Assembly: GCA_934277495.1 (NCBI GenBank) | Contig: CAKQUI010000011.1 | Coordinates: 1-31,943, forward strand | Origin: an uncultured Clostridia bacterium | GTDB lineage: Bacteria > Bacillota > Clostridia > Peptostreptococcales > Anaerovoracaceae | Direction: 5' to 3' | Length of the DNA: 31,943 nt | Part shown: in pieces, positions 1 through 7,175 of the stretch | How the letters are laid out: each line of letters starts with the position of its first letter | Position numbering within the stretch: the first letter of the stretch is position 1 | Translations under genes and position numbers: made by a program | The notes under the pieces: model-generated | What the model was told of the DNA's origin: nothing | The model's database searches: none | What the model saw: the letters and a program-made list of their open reading frames with translations, nothing else

Positions 1-1
1 G

Positions 2-244
2 GACAACAATACGGCTCTTGGGTTCGACGCATATATGGTAGCTTTGAAAGCCATCGAAAAGACTGACGGCGACGTCAGCGGCAGCAGTGTGAAGGCAGTG
101 CTTTCCGGCGGGAAGACTTCATTCAAAGGCGCCACAGGCGAGATAAGGTTCAACAACATGGGCGATCCTATCAAGACAGCGTATATCAGTGAATGGAAGA
201 ACGGCGAGATGGAGACCCTTTACACGGTGGAGCCGACACTGTAG
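2..244 (+). CDS. Solute-binding protein of an ABC transporter, C-terminal fragment (branched-chain amino acid type)
   Basis: The gene enters from the left edge, so only about the last 80 residues are visible. The frame is open from base 2 and reads DNNTALGFDAYMVALKAIEK, which resembles the late segment of LivK-type periplasmic-binding-protein-1 receptors, where an A-L-G-Y-D-A-Y motif precedes a helix near the C-terminus. It then continues through a conserved-looking stretch (TGEIRFNNMGDP) and a final beta strand. Such proteins are lipid-anchored in Firmicutes and deliver branched-chain amino acids or similar ligands to a membrane permease. The N-terminus, lipobox and most of the binding cleft lie outside the window, so the ligand cannot be inferred. 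No transporter subunits follow. Confidence 0.72.
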   Translation, partial: DNNTALGFDAYMVALKAIEKTDGDVSGSSVKAVLSGGKTSFKGATGEIRFNNMGDPIKTAYISEWKNGEMETLYTVEPTL

Positions 245-370
245 CCTGAAAGAAAATGATTTCATGCCGGACGCCGGGCTGACGCCTGAGGCACGCCGGA
301 CAGTATAAAGAAGTTAATGTTATAGGAATACAGCTTATTGAAGATAATAAGTTATAAAAGGAGAAGACAA

Positions 371-592
371 ATGGAACAGAAAATCAAAGAGGCACTGGAT
401 CAGATAAGACCTTTCCTGCAGAGAGATGGCGGAGATATCGAGTTCGTGGAGTACACTGACGACAATATCGTAAAAGTAAAGCTCCAGGGACACTGCGCAG
501 GCTGCCCGGGAGCACAGATGACTATAAAAGGCGTAGTTGAAAAGATCCTGAAGGAAAGCTATCCGGAAGTTGCCGGAGTTGAAGCTGTATAA
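371..592 (+). CDS. NifU-like Fe-S cluster scaffold protein
   Basis: A 73-residue protein consisting only of the NifU C-terminal domain. It binds and hands on Fe-S clusters in the cytoplasm. The signature is the C-x-x-C pair in GHCAGCPGAQMTIKGVVE (Cys42 and Cys45), preceded by the typical IRPFLQRDGGDIEFVE segment. Start: the ATG at 371 has AAAAGGAG about 7 bases upstream; the frame is open further upstream to a TTG at 338, but that start lacks a ribosome-binding site and adds residues unlike the family. The dipeptidase gene starts 21 bases downstream, so the two are probably cotranscribed. Small stand-alone NifU domains of this size are common in Clostridia. Confidence 0.93.
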   Translation: MEQKIKEALDQIRPFLQRDGGDIEFVEYTDDNIVKVKLQGHCAGCPGAQMTIKGVVEKILKESYPEVAGVEAV

Positions 593-613
593 CGGCGGAG
601 GAGCTGGCAGGAG

Positions 614-2050
614 ATGGATTTTTTACAGAAAGTAAATGATCGTATAGAAGAAAACAGGGCAGAGATGATATCGTCTCTGTCCCGTCTTATATCTGTGCCA
701 AGTGTGGCTGTTTCATCCGATGGAAAGTATCCTTTCGGAGAAGATGTGCAGCGGGCATATGAGTTCATGATGCAGCTGGCTCAGGATGAGGGCTTTGTGA
801 CCTTTGACGCTGACAGCTACGGCGGGCATATAGATTTCAAAGGAAGCGATAAGGGCATAGTGGGAGTGATCGGTCATCTCGATGTGGTGCCTGAAGGCGA
901 CGGCTGGGATTTCGAGCCTTACGGCGGAGAGGTCATAGACGGGATGGTCTGCGGCAGAGGCACTGTTGATGACAAGGGCCCTGTGGTCGCATCTTTCTAT
1001 GCCATGAAGGCACTGAAAGACTGCGGATATCAGCCGAAGCGCACCATAAGACTGATACTTGGTCTTGATGAGGAGACCAACTGGGACGGTATGGAATACT
1101 ACCTTTCGAAAGTCAGTGAAAGGCCTGATTTCGGATTCACTCCGGACGGTGATTTTCCGGCTATCCATGGCGAGATGGGGATAATGATATTCGATATTGC
1201 AGGGAAGTTCTCAAAGAGCAGCGGTAAAGGCCTGGAACTGAGGAGTCTGCAGGGAGGCACTGCCCCAAATTCTGTTGCCGGATCCGCCAGAGCGGTGCTT
1301 TACAACAGCGCCGGAGGCGGTTACGACAAAGTGAAGGAGGCTGTGAGCCGTTATCGTGATGAAAAGAACTGCACCATAAAATGCAGAGGCACAGGCAGGA
1401 GCCTTGAGGTGACTGTTGAAGGCGTACCGTCCCACGGAGCAAAACCGGAAAAGGGCCTCAATGCTATATCCATTATGATGGATTTTCTTGGCGGTCTGGA
1501 CCTTGCCAGTGAGGATGCTGCAGGATTCATATCTTTTTACAATGAGTGTATAGGCTTCGATCTGCACGGTGAGCGGATAGGCTGCGGTTTTGAAGATGAG
1601 CCGTCAGGCCGGCTGATATTCAATGTGGGCATGATCTCCATGGACAAGGATGCTGTGAAGCTGACGGTCAATATCAGATATCCTGTGACTATGGATGATA
1701 CATCTGTTTATGAAGGCATGATGGGCGTGCTGGACGGATATGATCTTGGTGTTGTCAAAGGGCATCATCAGGAGCCGATATATATCCCGGCAGACGATCC
1801 GCTGATAACCACGCTGATGGATGTTTACAGAAAACATACCGGCGATACGGTCCATGAGGCCGAGGTGATCGGAGGCGGGACATACGCCAGAGCGATGGAT
1901 GATATCGTTGCTTTCGGAGCGAGGTTCCCGGAGGATCCGGAGCTGGAGCATCAGAGGAATGAGTGCATATCCGCAGACAATATGGTAAAGCTTGCAAAGA
2001 TATATGCCGAGGCTGTGGTGAGACTGTCGGAATTGCAGGACGAGGAATAG
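614..2050 (+). CDS. M20 family metallopeptidase, Sapep/PepV-type dipeptidase
   Basis: A 478-residue cytoplasmic metallopeptidase that should cleave dipeptides using two divalent metals (Mn or Zn). Visible M20 motifs: first metal ligand in GVIGHLDVVPEGDGW (His88, Asp90), bridging aspartate in GRGTVDDKGP (Asp119/120), and catalytic Glu-Glu in LDEETNW (Glu153/154). Later segments GVPSHGAKPEKGLNA and EVIGGGTYARAM match the lid domain and the last metal ligand region of PepV-like enzymes. The length is normal for the Sapep/PepV group. The ATG at 614 follows GGAG with good spacing and sits 21 bases after the NifU gene. A terminator-like hairpin follows at 2,091. The substrate range cannot be told from sequence. 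Confidence 0.92.
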   Translation: MDFLQKVNDRIEENRAEMISSLSRLISVPSVAVSSDGKYPFGEDVQRAYEFMMQLAQDEGFVTFDADSYGGHIDFKGSDKGIVGVIGHLDVVPEGDGWDFEPYGGEVIDGMVCGRGTVDDKGPVVASFYAMKALKDCGYQPKRTIRLILGLDEETNWDGMEYYLSKVSERPDFGFTPDGDFPAIHGEMGIMIFDIAGKFSKSSGKGLELRSLQGGTAPNSVAGSARAVLYNSAGGGYDKVKEAVSRYRDEKNCTIKCRGTGRSLEVTVEGVPSHGAKPEKGLNAISIMMDFLGGLDLASEDAAGFISFYNECIGFDLHGERIGCGFEDEPSGRLIFNVGMISMDKDAVKLTVNIRYPVTMDDTSVYEGMMGVLDGYDLGVVKGHHQEPIYIPADDPLITTLMDVYRKHTGDTVHEAEVIGGGTYARAMDDIVAFGARFPEDPELEHQRNECISADNMVKLAKIYAEAVVRLSELQDEE

Positions 2051-2090
2051 AATGTATGCATCTGACATACAGAAAGTGAACGATTTTAAG

Positions 2091-2127
2091 ATACCGGGGA
2101 ACAGAAAATCTGAGCTCCGGTATTTTT
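2091..2127 (+). terminator. Intrinsic terminator after the dipeptidase gene
   Basis: ATACCGGGG and CTCCGGTAT form a 9-bp stem with one internal mismatch around a 15-base loop, followed by TTTT. It lies 40 bases past the dipeptidase stop codon and before the next promoter. Confidence 0.75.
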
Positions 2128-2165
2128 GCGTGATCTTGCAGAAAATGATGCCAGTTCGTGCAACC

Positions 2166-2194
2166 TTGACAAAAAATGATTTTTTGCATAGAAT
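2166..2194 (+). promoter_or_regulatory. Sigma-A type promoter of the G5/3D protein gene
   Basis: A perfect TTGACA (2166-2171) and TAGAAT (2189-2194) are separated by exactly 17 bases. Transcription would start near 2,201, leaving a leader of about 40 bases. It directly follows the preceding terminator, which makes the downstream gene monocistronic. Confidence 0.88.
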
Positions 2195-2239
2195 TAAAGT
2201 CGCAGAATCATTGCAATCCAACGATTGGGAGAGAGTGAT

Positions 2240-4270
2240 ATGAAACTTGATATAAAACATATAATAGATGATCCGGATCTGACCGGTGAGAACTGGCTTA
2301 CGGATGCCGTCGACAGGAAGCCACCGGCAGAAAGCCAGATCGCCGGCAGAGGCAGTACTGGCAGAACGCCGGATGATGCATCTCAGGCAGCAGGTCAGCT
2401 TGGATCGGAACGGACATTTGCAGCGGCTGGACAGGCTGCAGGCGGCAGGCCGGAAACTTTGCAAAGGCAGGGCGAGGCGGCAGCCGGGTATCATGAAAAA
2501 ACTGCATCAGATCCGGCAGCTGATTTATCGTCGGCCAAAGGATCTGAGAGTACGGCCGGAATGGCTGAAGCACCTGGAAACGATGCAGCAGAGCGGATCA
2601 TAAAGCAGAGCCGCTATGGATCTGCAGGAAATACAGGGACGGCTGCAGCGGGACGTACGCCAGAGCCTTCAGGGGCTGGTATGAGCAGTGCTACTGAGAA
2701 AAGTGCCGTGATAGTCGGTCGCAGCGAAACAGAGGCTCTTTCGGCTTCAGAGGAGCAGCTGTCTGCCAGGACAGTAACTCCAATGGATATCGAGACACCG
2801 GCAGATTATACTGCTGAAGAACAATCTTCCATAAGCCGGAGCCACGGACAAAGTCCAGCGGGACATACTGCCGGAATACGTGAAGTTTTGGACAGATTGC
2901 AGCAGCCATACGGCATGACACAGAGAATGGATATGACTTATGATGCAGCAGCCGCAAGTCAGCCAGACATCGGAGTGTCATCTGCACAGACCGCACCGGG
3001 AACAGTAGATCAGACAGTACATGGTGATATGCCGCATCAGTCTCCGGTATATCATGAAACTGTAGTGTCAGAAGAACATGGGACGCCAGATAAAGTCCCA
3101 GCTGCAGAACGTCAGAACTATAATACTGCAAGCCAGGGGGCATACAGCAGCAGGCAGGCAGCTGAGCTCGCTGACAAAAGCGTATCAGAACCTGCAGCAT
3201 TTTCCATGGGCGGTCAGGCGAATGACAGGCGTGCGGCTGCAGATGAAGCGGCAACTACTGTGATACCTGCCGGCAGTTCAGGTGGAAAGATACCGCCTTC
3301 AGGTAAAAAGCAGAACGTCAGGAAGGAAAAGAAAACATCCGCATGGGTGGCAGCTATAGCTGTTGCTTTTGCAGCACTGATCGCACTGACTTTCATATAT
3401 ACCAACATGATACCAAGAGACGTCAATGCGACGATAAACGGCGAGCCTGTTGCTATAACCACAAAAGCGCACACGATGAAAGAACTCCTGAAAGAGCAGG
3501 GTATATCGTACTGTGAGGCGGACTACATATCAGTACCACTCAGCACATATATTTCCGAAGGCATGGCTTTCGAACTCGATCATGCGTCGTCCTTCAAAGT
3601 CACTGCGGACGGTAAGACAAAAAGTTTCAAGACCCTGAAGGAGACTGTAGGCGAGGCACTGACAGAGTGCGGTATCAAAGTAGGAGACAAGGATATCGTC
3701 GAGCCGTCGTCGGATACCGTGATGCGTGATGATCTCGACATCGTTGTAAAACGTGTGAAATTCGAAGAGAAGACGGTGGAGGAGAAAATCGATTTCAAGA
3801 CGGTCACGAAAGAAGACTCATCGCTGGATCAGGGAAAGACAAAAGTAGTGACTAAGGGCAAAAAAGGAAAAGCCAGAGTCACATACAGGATAAAATATAT
3901 AGACGGCAAAGAATCTTCAAAGAAGAAACTTTCGAGAAAAGTAGTGAAGAAGCCTGTGGACAAGGTGGTGGCAAAGGGGACGAGGTTCGTATTCGACGGC
4001 TCCTCTTACAGCCGCAAGCTGACAGTGAAGGCGTATGCCTATACAGGAGGCGGTCGTACTGCTATGGGTACAGCTGCCAGAGTCGGCGAGATAGCTGTGG
4101 ACCCAAGCGTGATACCTCTCGGCAGCACGGTGTATATCGAGGGCGTCGGCGAGAGACGTGCCGAGGATACCGGAGGCAATATCAAAGGCAACACCATCGA
4201 CATATACATGAACAGCGAAGCAGAATGCAGGAGCTGGGGCGTGAGATATCTTACGATCTATATAAAATAA
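2240..4270 (+). CDS. Membrane-anchored G5 and 3D domain cell-wall protein with long low-complexity N-terminus
   Basis: A 676-residue protein. Residues 1-365 are low-complexity, rich in Ala, Gly, Ser, Gln and charged residues, with no recognisable domain. A Lys/Arg-rich stretch (KKQNVRKEKK) then precedes one transmembrane helix at about 366-391, which by the positive-inside rule puts the long tail in the cytoplasm. Outside follow YabE/DUF348-like repeats (about 395-505), a G5-like segment (about 510-585) and a C-terminal 3D domain with its three aspartates, in GEIAVDPSVIPLGS and AEDTGGNIKGNTIDIYM. 3D domains share the fold and catalytic Asp of MltA-type lytic transglycosylases, and YabE-like proteins remodel peptidoglycan. 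Start: the ATG at 2240 has GGGAGAG upstream; a TTG at 2225 is in frame but less well placed. The gene has its own promoter and terminator. Confidence 0.9.
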   Translation: MKLDIKHIIDDPDLTGENWLTDAVDRKPPAESQIAGRGSTGRTPDDASQAAGQLGSERTFAAAGQAAGGRPETLQRQGEAAAGYHEKTASDPAADLSSAKGSESTAGMAEAPGNDAAERIIKQSRYGSAGNTGTAAAGRTPEPSGAGMSSATEKSAVIVGRSETEALSASEEQLSARTVTPMDIETPADYTAEEQSSISRSHGQSPAGHTAGIREVLDRLQQPYGMTQRMDMTYDAAAASQPDIGVSSAQTAPGTVDQTVHGDMPHQSPVYHETVVSEEHGTPDKVPAAERQNYNTASQGAYSSRQAAELADKSVSEPAAFSMGGQANDRRAAADEAATTVIPAGSSGGKIPPSGKKQNVRKEKKTSAWVAAIAVAFAALIALTFIYTNMIPRDVNATINGEPVAITTKAHTMKELLKEQGISYCEADYISVPLSTYISEGMAFELDHASSFKVTADGKTKSFKTLKETVGEALTECGIKVGDKDIVEPSSDTVMRDDLDIVVKRVKFEEKTVEEKIDFKTVTKEDSSLDQGKTKVVTKGKKGKARVTYRIKYIDGKESSKKKLSRKVVKKPVDKVVAKGTRFVFDGSSYSRKLTVKAYAYTGGGRTAMGTAARVGEIAVDPSVIPLGSTVYIEGVGERRAEDTGGNIKGNTIDIYMNSEAECRSWGVRYLTIYIK

Positions 4271-4285
4271 CAAGAGCAGAAAACT

Positions 4286-4316
4286 GTCGCATCGGTAAAC
4301 GGTGCGGCATTTTTTC
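4286..4316 (+). terminator. Intrinsic terminator after the G5/3D gene
   Basis: GTCGCATCG and CGGTGCGGC form a 9-bp stem containing two G-U pairs around a 5-base loop, followed by A and six T. It starts 15 bases after the stop codon. Confidence 0.85.
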
Positions 4317-4451
4317 TGTGGAAGAAAGTTTGATGATGGGGAAAATGATGATCAACGGTGCAAAAGTTGCCTTCATCATTGAAATGGAGCATCAGGCGGT
4401 GTTCTTTGCCGGTATGATCGACATCCATGGCTGCGGCCTGGCAGTGCCGGA
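4317..4451. other. Gap between two facing terminators, no gene recognised
   Basis: This stretch lies between the rightward terminator of the G5/3D gene and the leftward terminator of the AlaX gene. Frames of 83 and 86 codons are open on the two strands, but neither has a convincing ribosome-binding site or a recognised family, and each runs through a terminator hairpin. I see nothing else here. Confidence 0.4.
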
Positions 4452-4489
4452 TAAAAAGCACCGCAGCCTTAGGTGAACCGGTGGCTGCG
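4452..4489 (-). terminator. Intrinsic terminator of the leftward AlaX gene
   Basis: Read on the minus strand, CGCAGCC and GGCTGCG form a perfect 7-bp stem around a 14-base loop, followed by GTGC and five T. It lies 33 bases beyond the AlaX stop codon. Confidence 0.8.
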
Positions 4490-4521
4490 ATGATCTTAGG
4501 ATTTCTGATATGATGCATGTT

Positions 4522-6012
4522 TTACTGCAGCTGTCCTTTCACAAGTTCTGCGAACTGTGCGGCTCCTTCGGGGCTGCTGAACATCGCTCTTGCTGATGTT
4601 TTGCTGCCGCCGCCTTTGCCTCCGCATGACGATGCCAGTTCTTTTACGAGGCTGCCGCAGTCGTATCCGCCGTCTGAGATCAGGATGAAGGAGAGATCTT
4701 TTTCAGAGAACAGCATGAGCAGTCTGCCTTCAAGTATCGAGGACGGATCTGGTGCAGATGACTGTTCATCAGACGAAGCAGCGGATTTTTTCCGGCTTTT
4801 TTTATTTTTCCCGCCGACAGTATATTTTCTGGCTATTTCATTCAGGTCGTCGATGGAGAATCCTTCAGGCGAGTAAATGAGTGCAGTTTCGCCGGATGCT
4901 GTCAGTGCTTTTTCCAGATCACAGCATTCTTTTGATATAAGGAGTTTCCTCATATGGCTGAGCTGGTCTTTCGTTTCCTGCAGTCTGTCCTCCTGCGCCC
5001 GCAGCTTGTCAGGGAAATCTTCAACAGATGATGAGTAGCTGTCGGAAAGCTCAGTTAGCATGCTGTGTTTCATGCGGTAGTCTTTAAGTGCTCTCTGACC
5101 GGCTTCGAAATATATCCTGAACATGCCTTTGTTCTTTTCGACTTTGTAGATCTTGATGAGTCCCACCTGGCCGGCTGTGGAGGGATGTGTGCCGCAGCAT
5201 GCTACACAGTCCGATGCTTTGTCAGGAGAGCCGACGCAGACGATGGATATGTCTTCGTCGAAGGCCAGCGCTTTGCGAAGAGGCAGTCCTGCGGCTTCTT
5301 CCCGGGAGTCAAAATGCATGACTGTCACCGGTGCATCTGACCATATCACTTTGTTGGCTTCAAGTTCTGCAGCAAGAGCCATTTCATATGTTATCTCTTT
5401 GATTTCAGGGGCATAGCCGGGTGCTCTGCTGATGGGACCTGCCGGATCTGCAGCATCGCTGTGTTCTGTCTCTGACTCCGCCGGAGTGCTGTCTGACGCA
5501 GCTTTTTGAGACGGGGATACCGATGTGTCAGCCCCGGAAACTCTGGTGCATATACCGTATCCGCCCGGCGGTTCTTCGATGCTGATATCGATGGTCATGT
5601 AGTCTTTTCCCATATGGAATCCACGGTTGACGCCGCCGTAAAGGTCGTAGAATATCCCGGAAAGGATATGTTCTCCGCAGTGGCGCTGCATATTGTCGAA
5701 TCTCCTGTTCCAGTCGATCATGCAGTGGACGTTATCCCCAGCTGCGGGCATCGGTTTGTCCGTTGTCCACAGCAGGGTGTGGATAACTTCTTCGCTGTTT
5801 CCTTCCTGAACGTCGATTACCTGAAAGCTGTCGATCCAGCCAGTGTCACAGCTCTGGCCTCCTCCTTCCGGAAAGAAGATAGTTTTATCCAGTGTGATAT
5901 CGACTTTCTGAACATTGTTTTCCACAGGGTGTGAACAGTTATCCACAGATGTTATCACTGCATCACACTCTTTTAAATACCTATCATTCTGGTATAATTT
6001 TGTTGTACTCAT
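4522..6012 (-). CDS. Alanyl-tRNA editing protein (AlaX long form, with DHHA1 domain)
   Basis: A 496-residue free-standing homologue of the alanyl-tRNA synthetase editing domain, which removes wrongly attached serine or glycine from tRNA(Ala). The zinc site is intact: HxxxH in RHCGEHILSG (His111, His115) and CxxxH in CVACCGTHPSTAGQVG (Cys272, His276). FFPEGGGQSCDTG near residue 46-58 is the glycine-rich motif of the family. The C-terminal part, from about 310, has a coiled-coil-like helix and then a DHHA1-type segment with CGGKGGGSKTSARA. Odd: residues about 148-203 are a Ser/Ala/Pro/Glu-rich insertion inside the editing domain, and about 405-430 is another Lys/Ser-rich linker. The ATG at 6012 has AGGAG 8 bases upstream. 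The 5' part of the gene contains several DnaA-box sequences. Confidence 0.93.
   Translation of the reverse strand: MSTTKLYQNDRYLKECDAVITSVDNCSHPVENNVQKVDITLDKTIFFPEGGGQSCDTGWIDSFQVIDVQEGNSEEVIHTLLWTTDKPMPAAGDNVHCMIDWNRRFDNMQRHCGEHILSGIFYDLYGGVNRGFHMGKDYMTIDISIEEPPGGYGICTRVSGADTSVSPSQKAASDSTPAESETEHSDAADPAGPISRAPGYAPEIKEITYEMALAAELEANKVIWSDAPVTVMHFDSREEAAGLPLRKALAFDEDISIVCVGSPDKASDCVACCGTHPSTAGQVGLIKIYKVEKNKGMFRIYFEAGQRALKDYRMKHSMLTELSDSYSSSVEDFPDKLRAQEDRLQETKDQLSHMRKLLISKECCDLEKALTASGETALIYSPEGFSIDDLNEIARKYTVGGKNKKSRKKSAASSDEQSSAPDPSSILEGRLLMLFSEKDLSFILISDGGYDCGSLVKELASSCGGKGGGSKTSARAMFSSPEGAAQFAELVKGQLQ
5732..5947. promoter_or_regulatory. DnaA-box cluster A (within the 5' part of the AlaX gene)
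   Basis: Against the consensus TTATCCACA, perfect boxes lie at 5778-5786 (reverse) and 5939-5947 (forward). Single-mismatch boxes lie at 5732-5740 (TTATCCCCA), 5763-5771 (TTGTCCACA) and 5918-5926 (TTTTCCACA). Several are arranged as close pairs. They are inside coding sequence, so the pattern is constrained by codons too, but the density together with cluster B is far above chance. DnaA binding itself is inferred. Confidence 0.6.
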
Positions 6013-6207
6013 TTTTTACTCCTATCGATGTATAGCAAGTCTATAATTAAAATTTTAAACATTCGGTGCAAAAAAGTCAAATATTATACTGTTAAAATTC
6101 AGAATTCTGATTTATAATGTAAAAGAAGTGATTAATTTGCGGTGAATATTCTGTACAATGTTTCAATAAAATGGAAATGAATATTTTATTGCAGGAGATG
6201 GCAGATC
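6013..6207. promoter_or_regulatory. A+T-rich divergent intergenic region between AlaX and cwlD
   Basis: The 195-base gap is strongly A+T-rich and must hold promoters for both divergent genes. A TATAAT at 6113-6118 is the best rightward -10 candidate, although its -35 (TGTTAA, 6090-6095) is weak. It lies between the two DnaA-box clusters, where an unwinding element would be expected if they form an origin-like complex; that role is inference only. Confidence 0.5.
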
Positions 6208-6927
6208 ATGAAACGCAGGATCATTTTTTATCTGATACTGGGAGTATGCGTATTTGCAGTACTTTGCGGACCGGGATACCGGGATATCGTCACTACTGTC
6301 AGGCAGATAAGCGACCAGCCCGTGATACTGATCGATCCAGGTCATGGCGGGATGGACGGTGGCGCTGAGAGTTCAGGCGGCGTCAGCGAGAAAGATATCA
6401 ATCTGGATATTTCTCTGCTTCTGAAAAAGGAATTACAGAAACAGGGGATGAGGGTGATGATGACCCGTGAGGAGGACAAAGGTCTTTACGATGAGTCTTC
6501 CGGCGCTGCGGTCAGGACCCTGAAGACAGAAGATATGAAAAAGAGGAAGCGGATAATAGATGAAACCATGCCCGACCTTTGTGTCAGTGTTCATATGAAC
6601 AGCTTTACCGAGGATCCGGGCGTGAGAGGTGCGCAGGTATTTTACCCGTCGGAAGGTGATGAGAAGCTCACTGCATGCAGCAAGGAAGCGGCTGCCATGA
6701 TGCAGAAAGCACTCAACGCCGGGGTCAACAAAGCAGGCAGCAGGTCGGAACTGGGCAAGAACGATGTCTTTCTTCTGAGGAACATCACCTGCCCGATCAT
6801 TATCGTCGAATGTGGATTCCTTTCGAATCCCGGAGAAGTGAAAAAGCTCAGTGACAGTGGATATCAGAGGAAAATATCCAAAGTCATAGCCGGGAGCATA
6901 GCGGAATATACACAAAAAGACAGATGA
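6208..6927 (+). CDS. cwlD: N-acetylmuramoyl-L-alanine amidase, CwlD-like
   Basis: A 239-residue zinc amidase of the Amidase_3 family that cleaves the bond between muramic acid and L-alanine in peptidoglycan. An N-terminal hydrophobic segment (residues 5-21) should export and anchor it. Zinc ligands and catalytic residues are all present: His46 in DPGHGG, Glu61 in GGVSEKDINLD, His129 in SVHMNSF, and Glu201 in VECGFLSNPGE. Size, single-domain layout and the KRKRIID segment match CwlD, which makes the muramic-delta-lactam of the spore cortex; a vegetative amidase is the alternative. The ATG at 6208 has AGGAG about 12 bases upstream. The partner GerD/PdaA genes are not adjacent. DnaA-box clusters flank the gene on both sides. 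Confidence 0.88.
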   Translation: MKRRIIFYLILGVCVFAVLCGPGYRDIVTTVRQISDQPVILIDPGHGGMDGGAESSGGVSEKDINLDISLLLKKELQKQGMRVMMTREEDKGLYDESSGAAVRTLKTEDMKKRKRIIDETMPDLCVSVHMNSFTEDPGVRGAQVFYPSEGDEKLTACSKEAAAMMQKALNAGVNKAGSRSELGKNDVFLLRNITCPIIIVECGFLSNPGEVKKLSDSGYQRKISKVIAGSIAEYTQKDR

Positions 6928-6938
6928 TTTTCGAAGCC

Positions 6939-7035
6939 TGTGGATAACTTGTGGATAAAATACGGGAAATATCAGCTGATCTTTGAAATTTCAACGATTA
7001 ACGAAAATGTGTTTTCCACAGGCACCTTTGGATAA
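6939..7035. promoter_or_regulatory. DnaA-box cluster B (intergenic, after cwlD)
   Basis: Two perfect reverse DnaA boxes (TGTGGATAA) lie at 6939-6947 and 6950-6958, spaced 11 bases start to start, about one helical turn. Single-mismatch boxes follow at 7012-7020 (TTTTCCACA) and 7027-7035 (TTTGGATAA). This cluster is non-coding, so it cannot be explained by codon choice. The remaining part of the 248-base gap up to the AraC gene shows no clear promoter hexamers. Confidence 0.7.
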
Positions 7036-7175
7036 AATTGTATACGATCCGGAATCTCACGTGGAAAACTTCCGGAGACACTGATTTTGCACGAAGGAGC
7101 GCTTGTTGAAAATTTTCCGGTGGAGGAGACCGGCTGATATCGAACAGGTAAGAAGTATGTGGTAGGAGTGTTGAA

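Noticed and set aside
2052..2243. Short open frame after the dipeptidase gene
   Set aside because: It contains the terminator and the promoter of the next gene, so it cannot be a normal coding region.
4225..4518. Opposed open frames of 83 and 86 codons between the G5/3D and AlaX genes
   Set aside because: Both run through intrinsic terminators and lack ribosome-binding sites; no family is recognisable.
5732..7035. Main chromosomal replication origin
   Set aside because: DnaA boxes are dense, but dnaA, dnaN, recF, rpmH and gyrB are absent, and the genes on the left run rightward, which does not fit an origin at this place.
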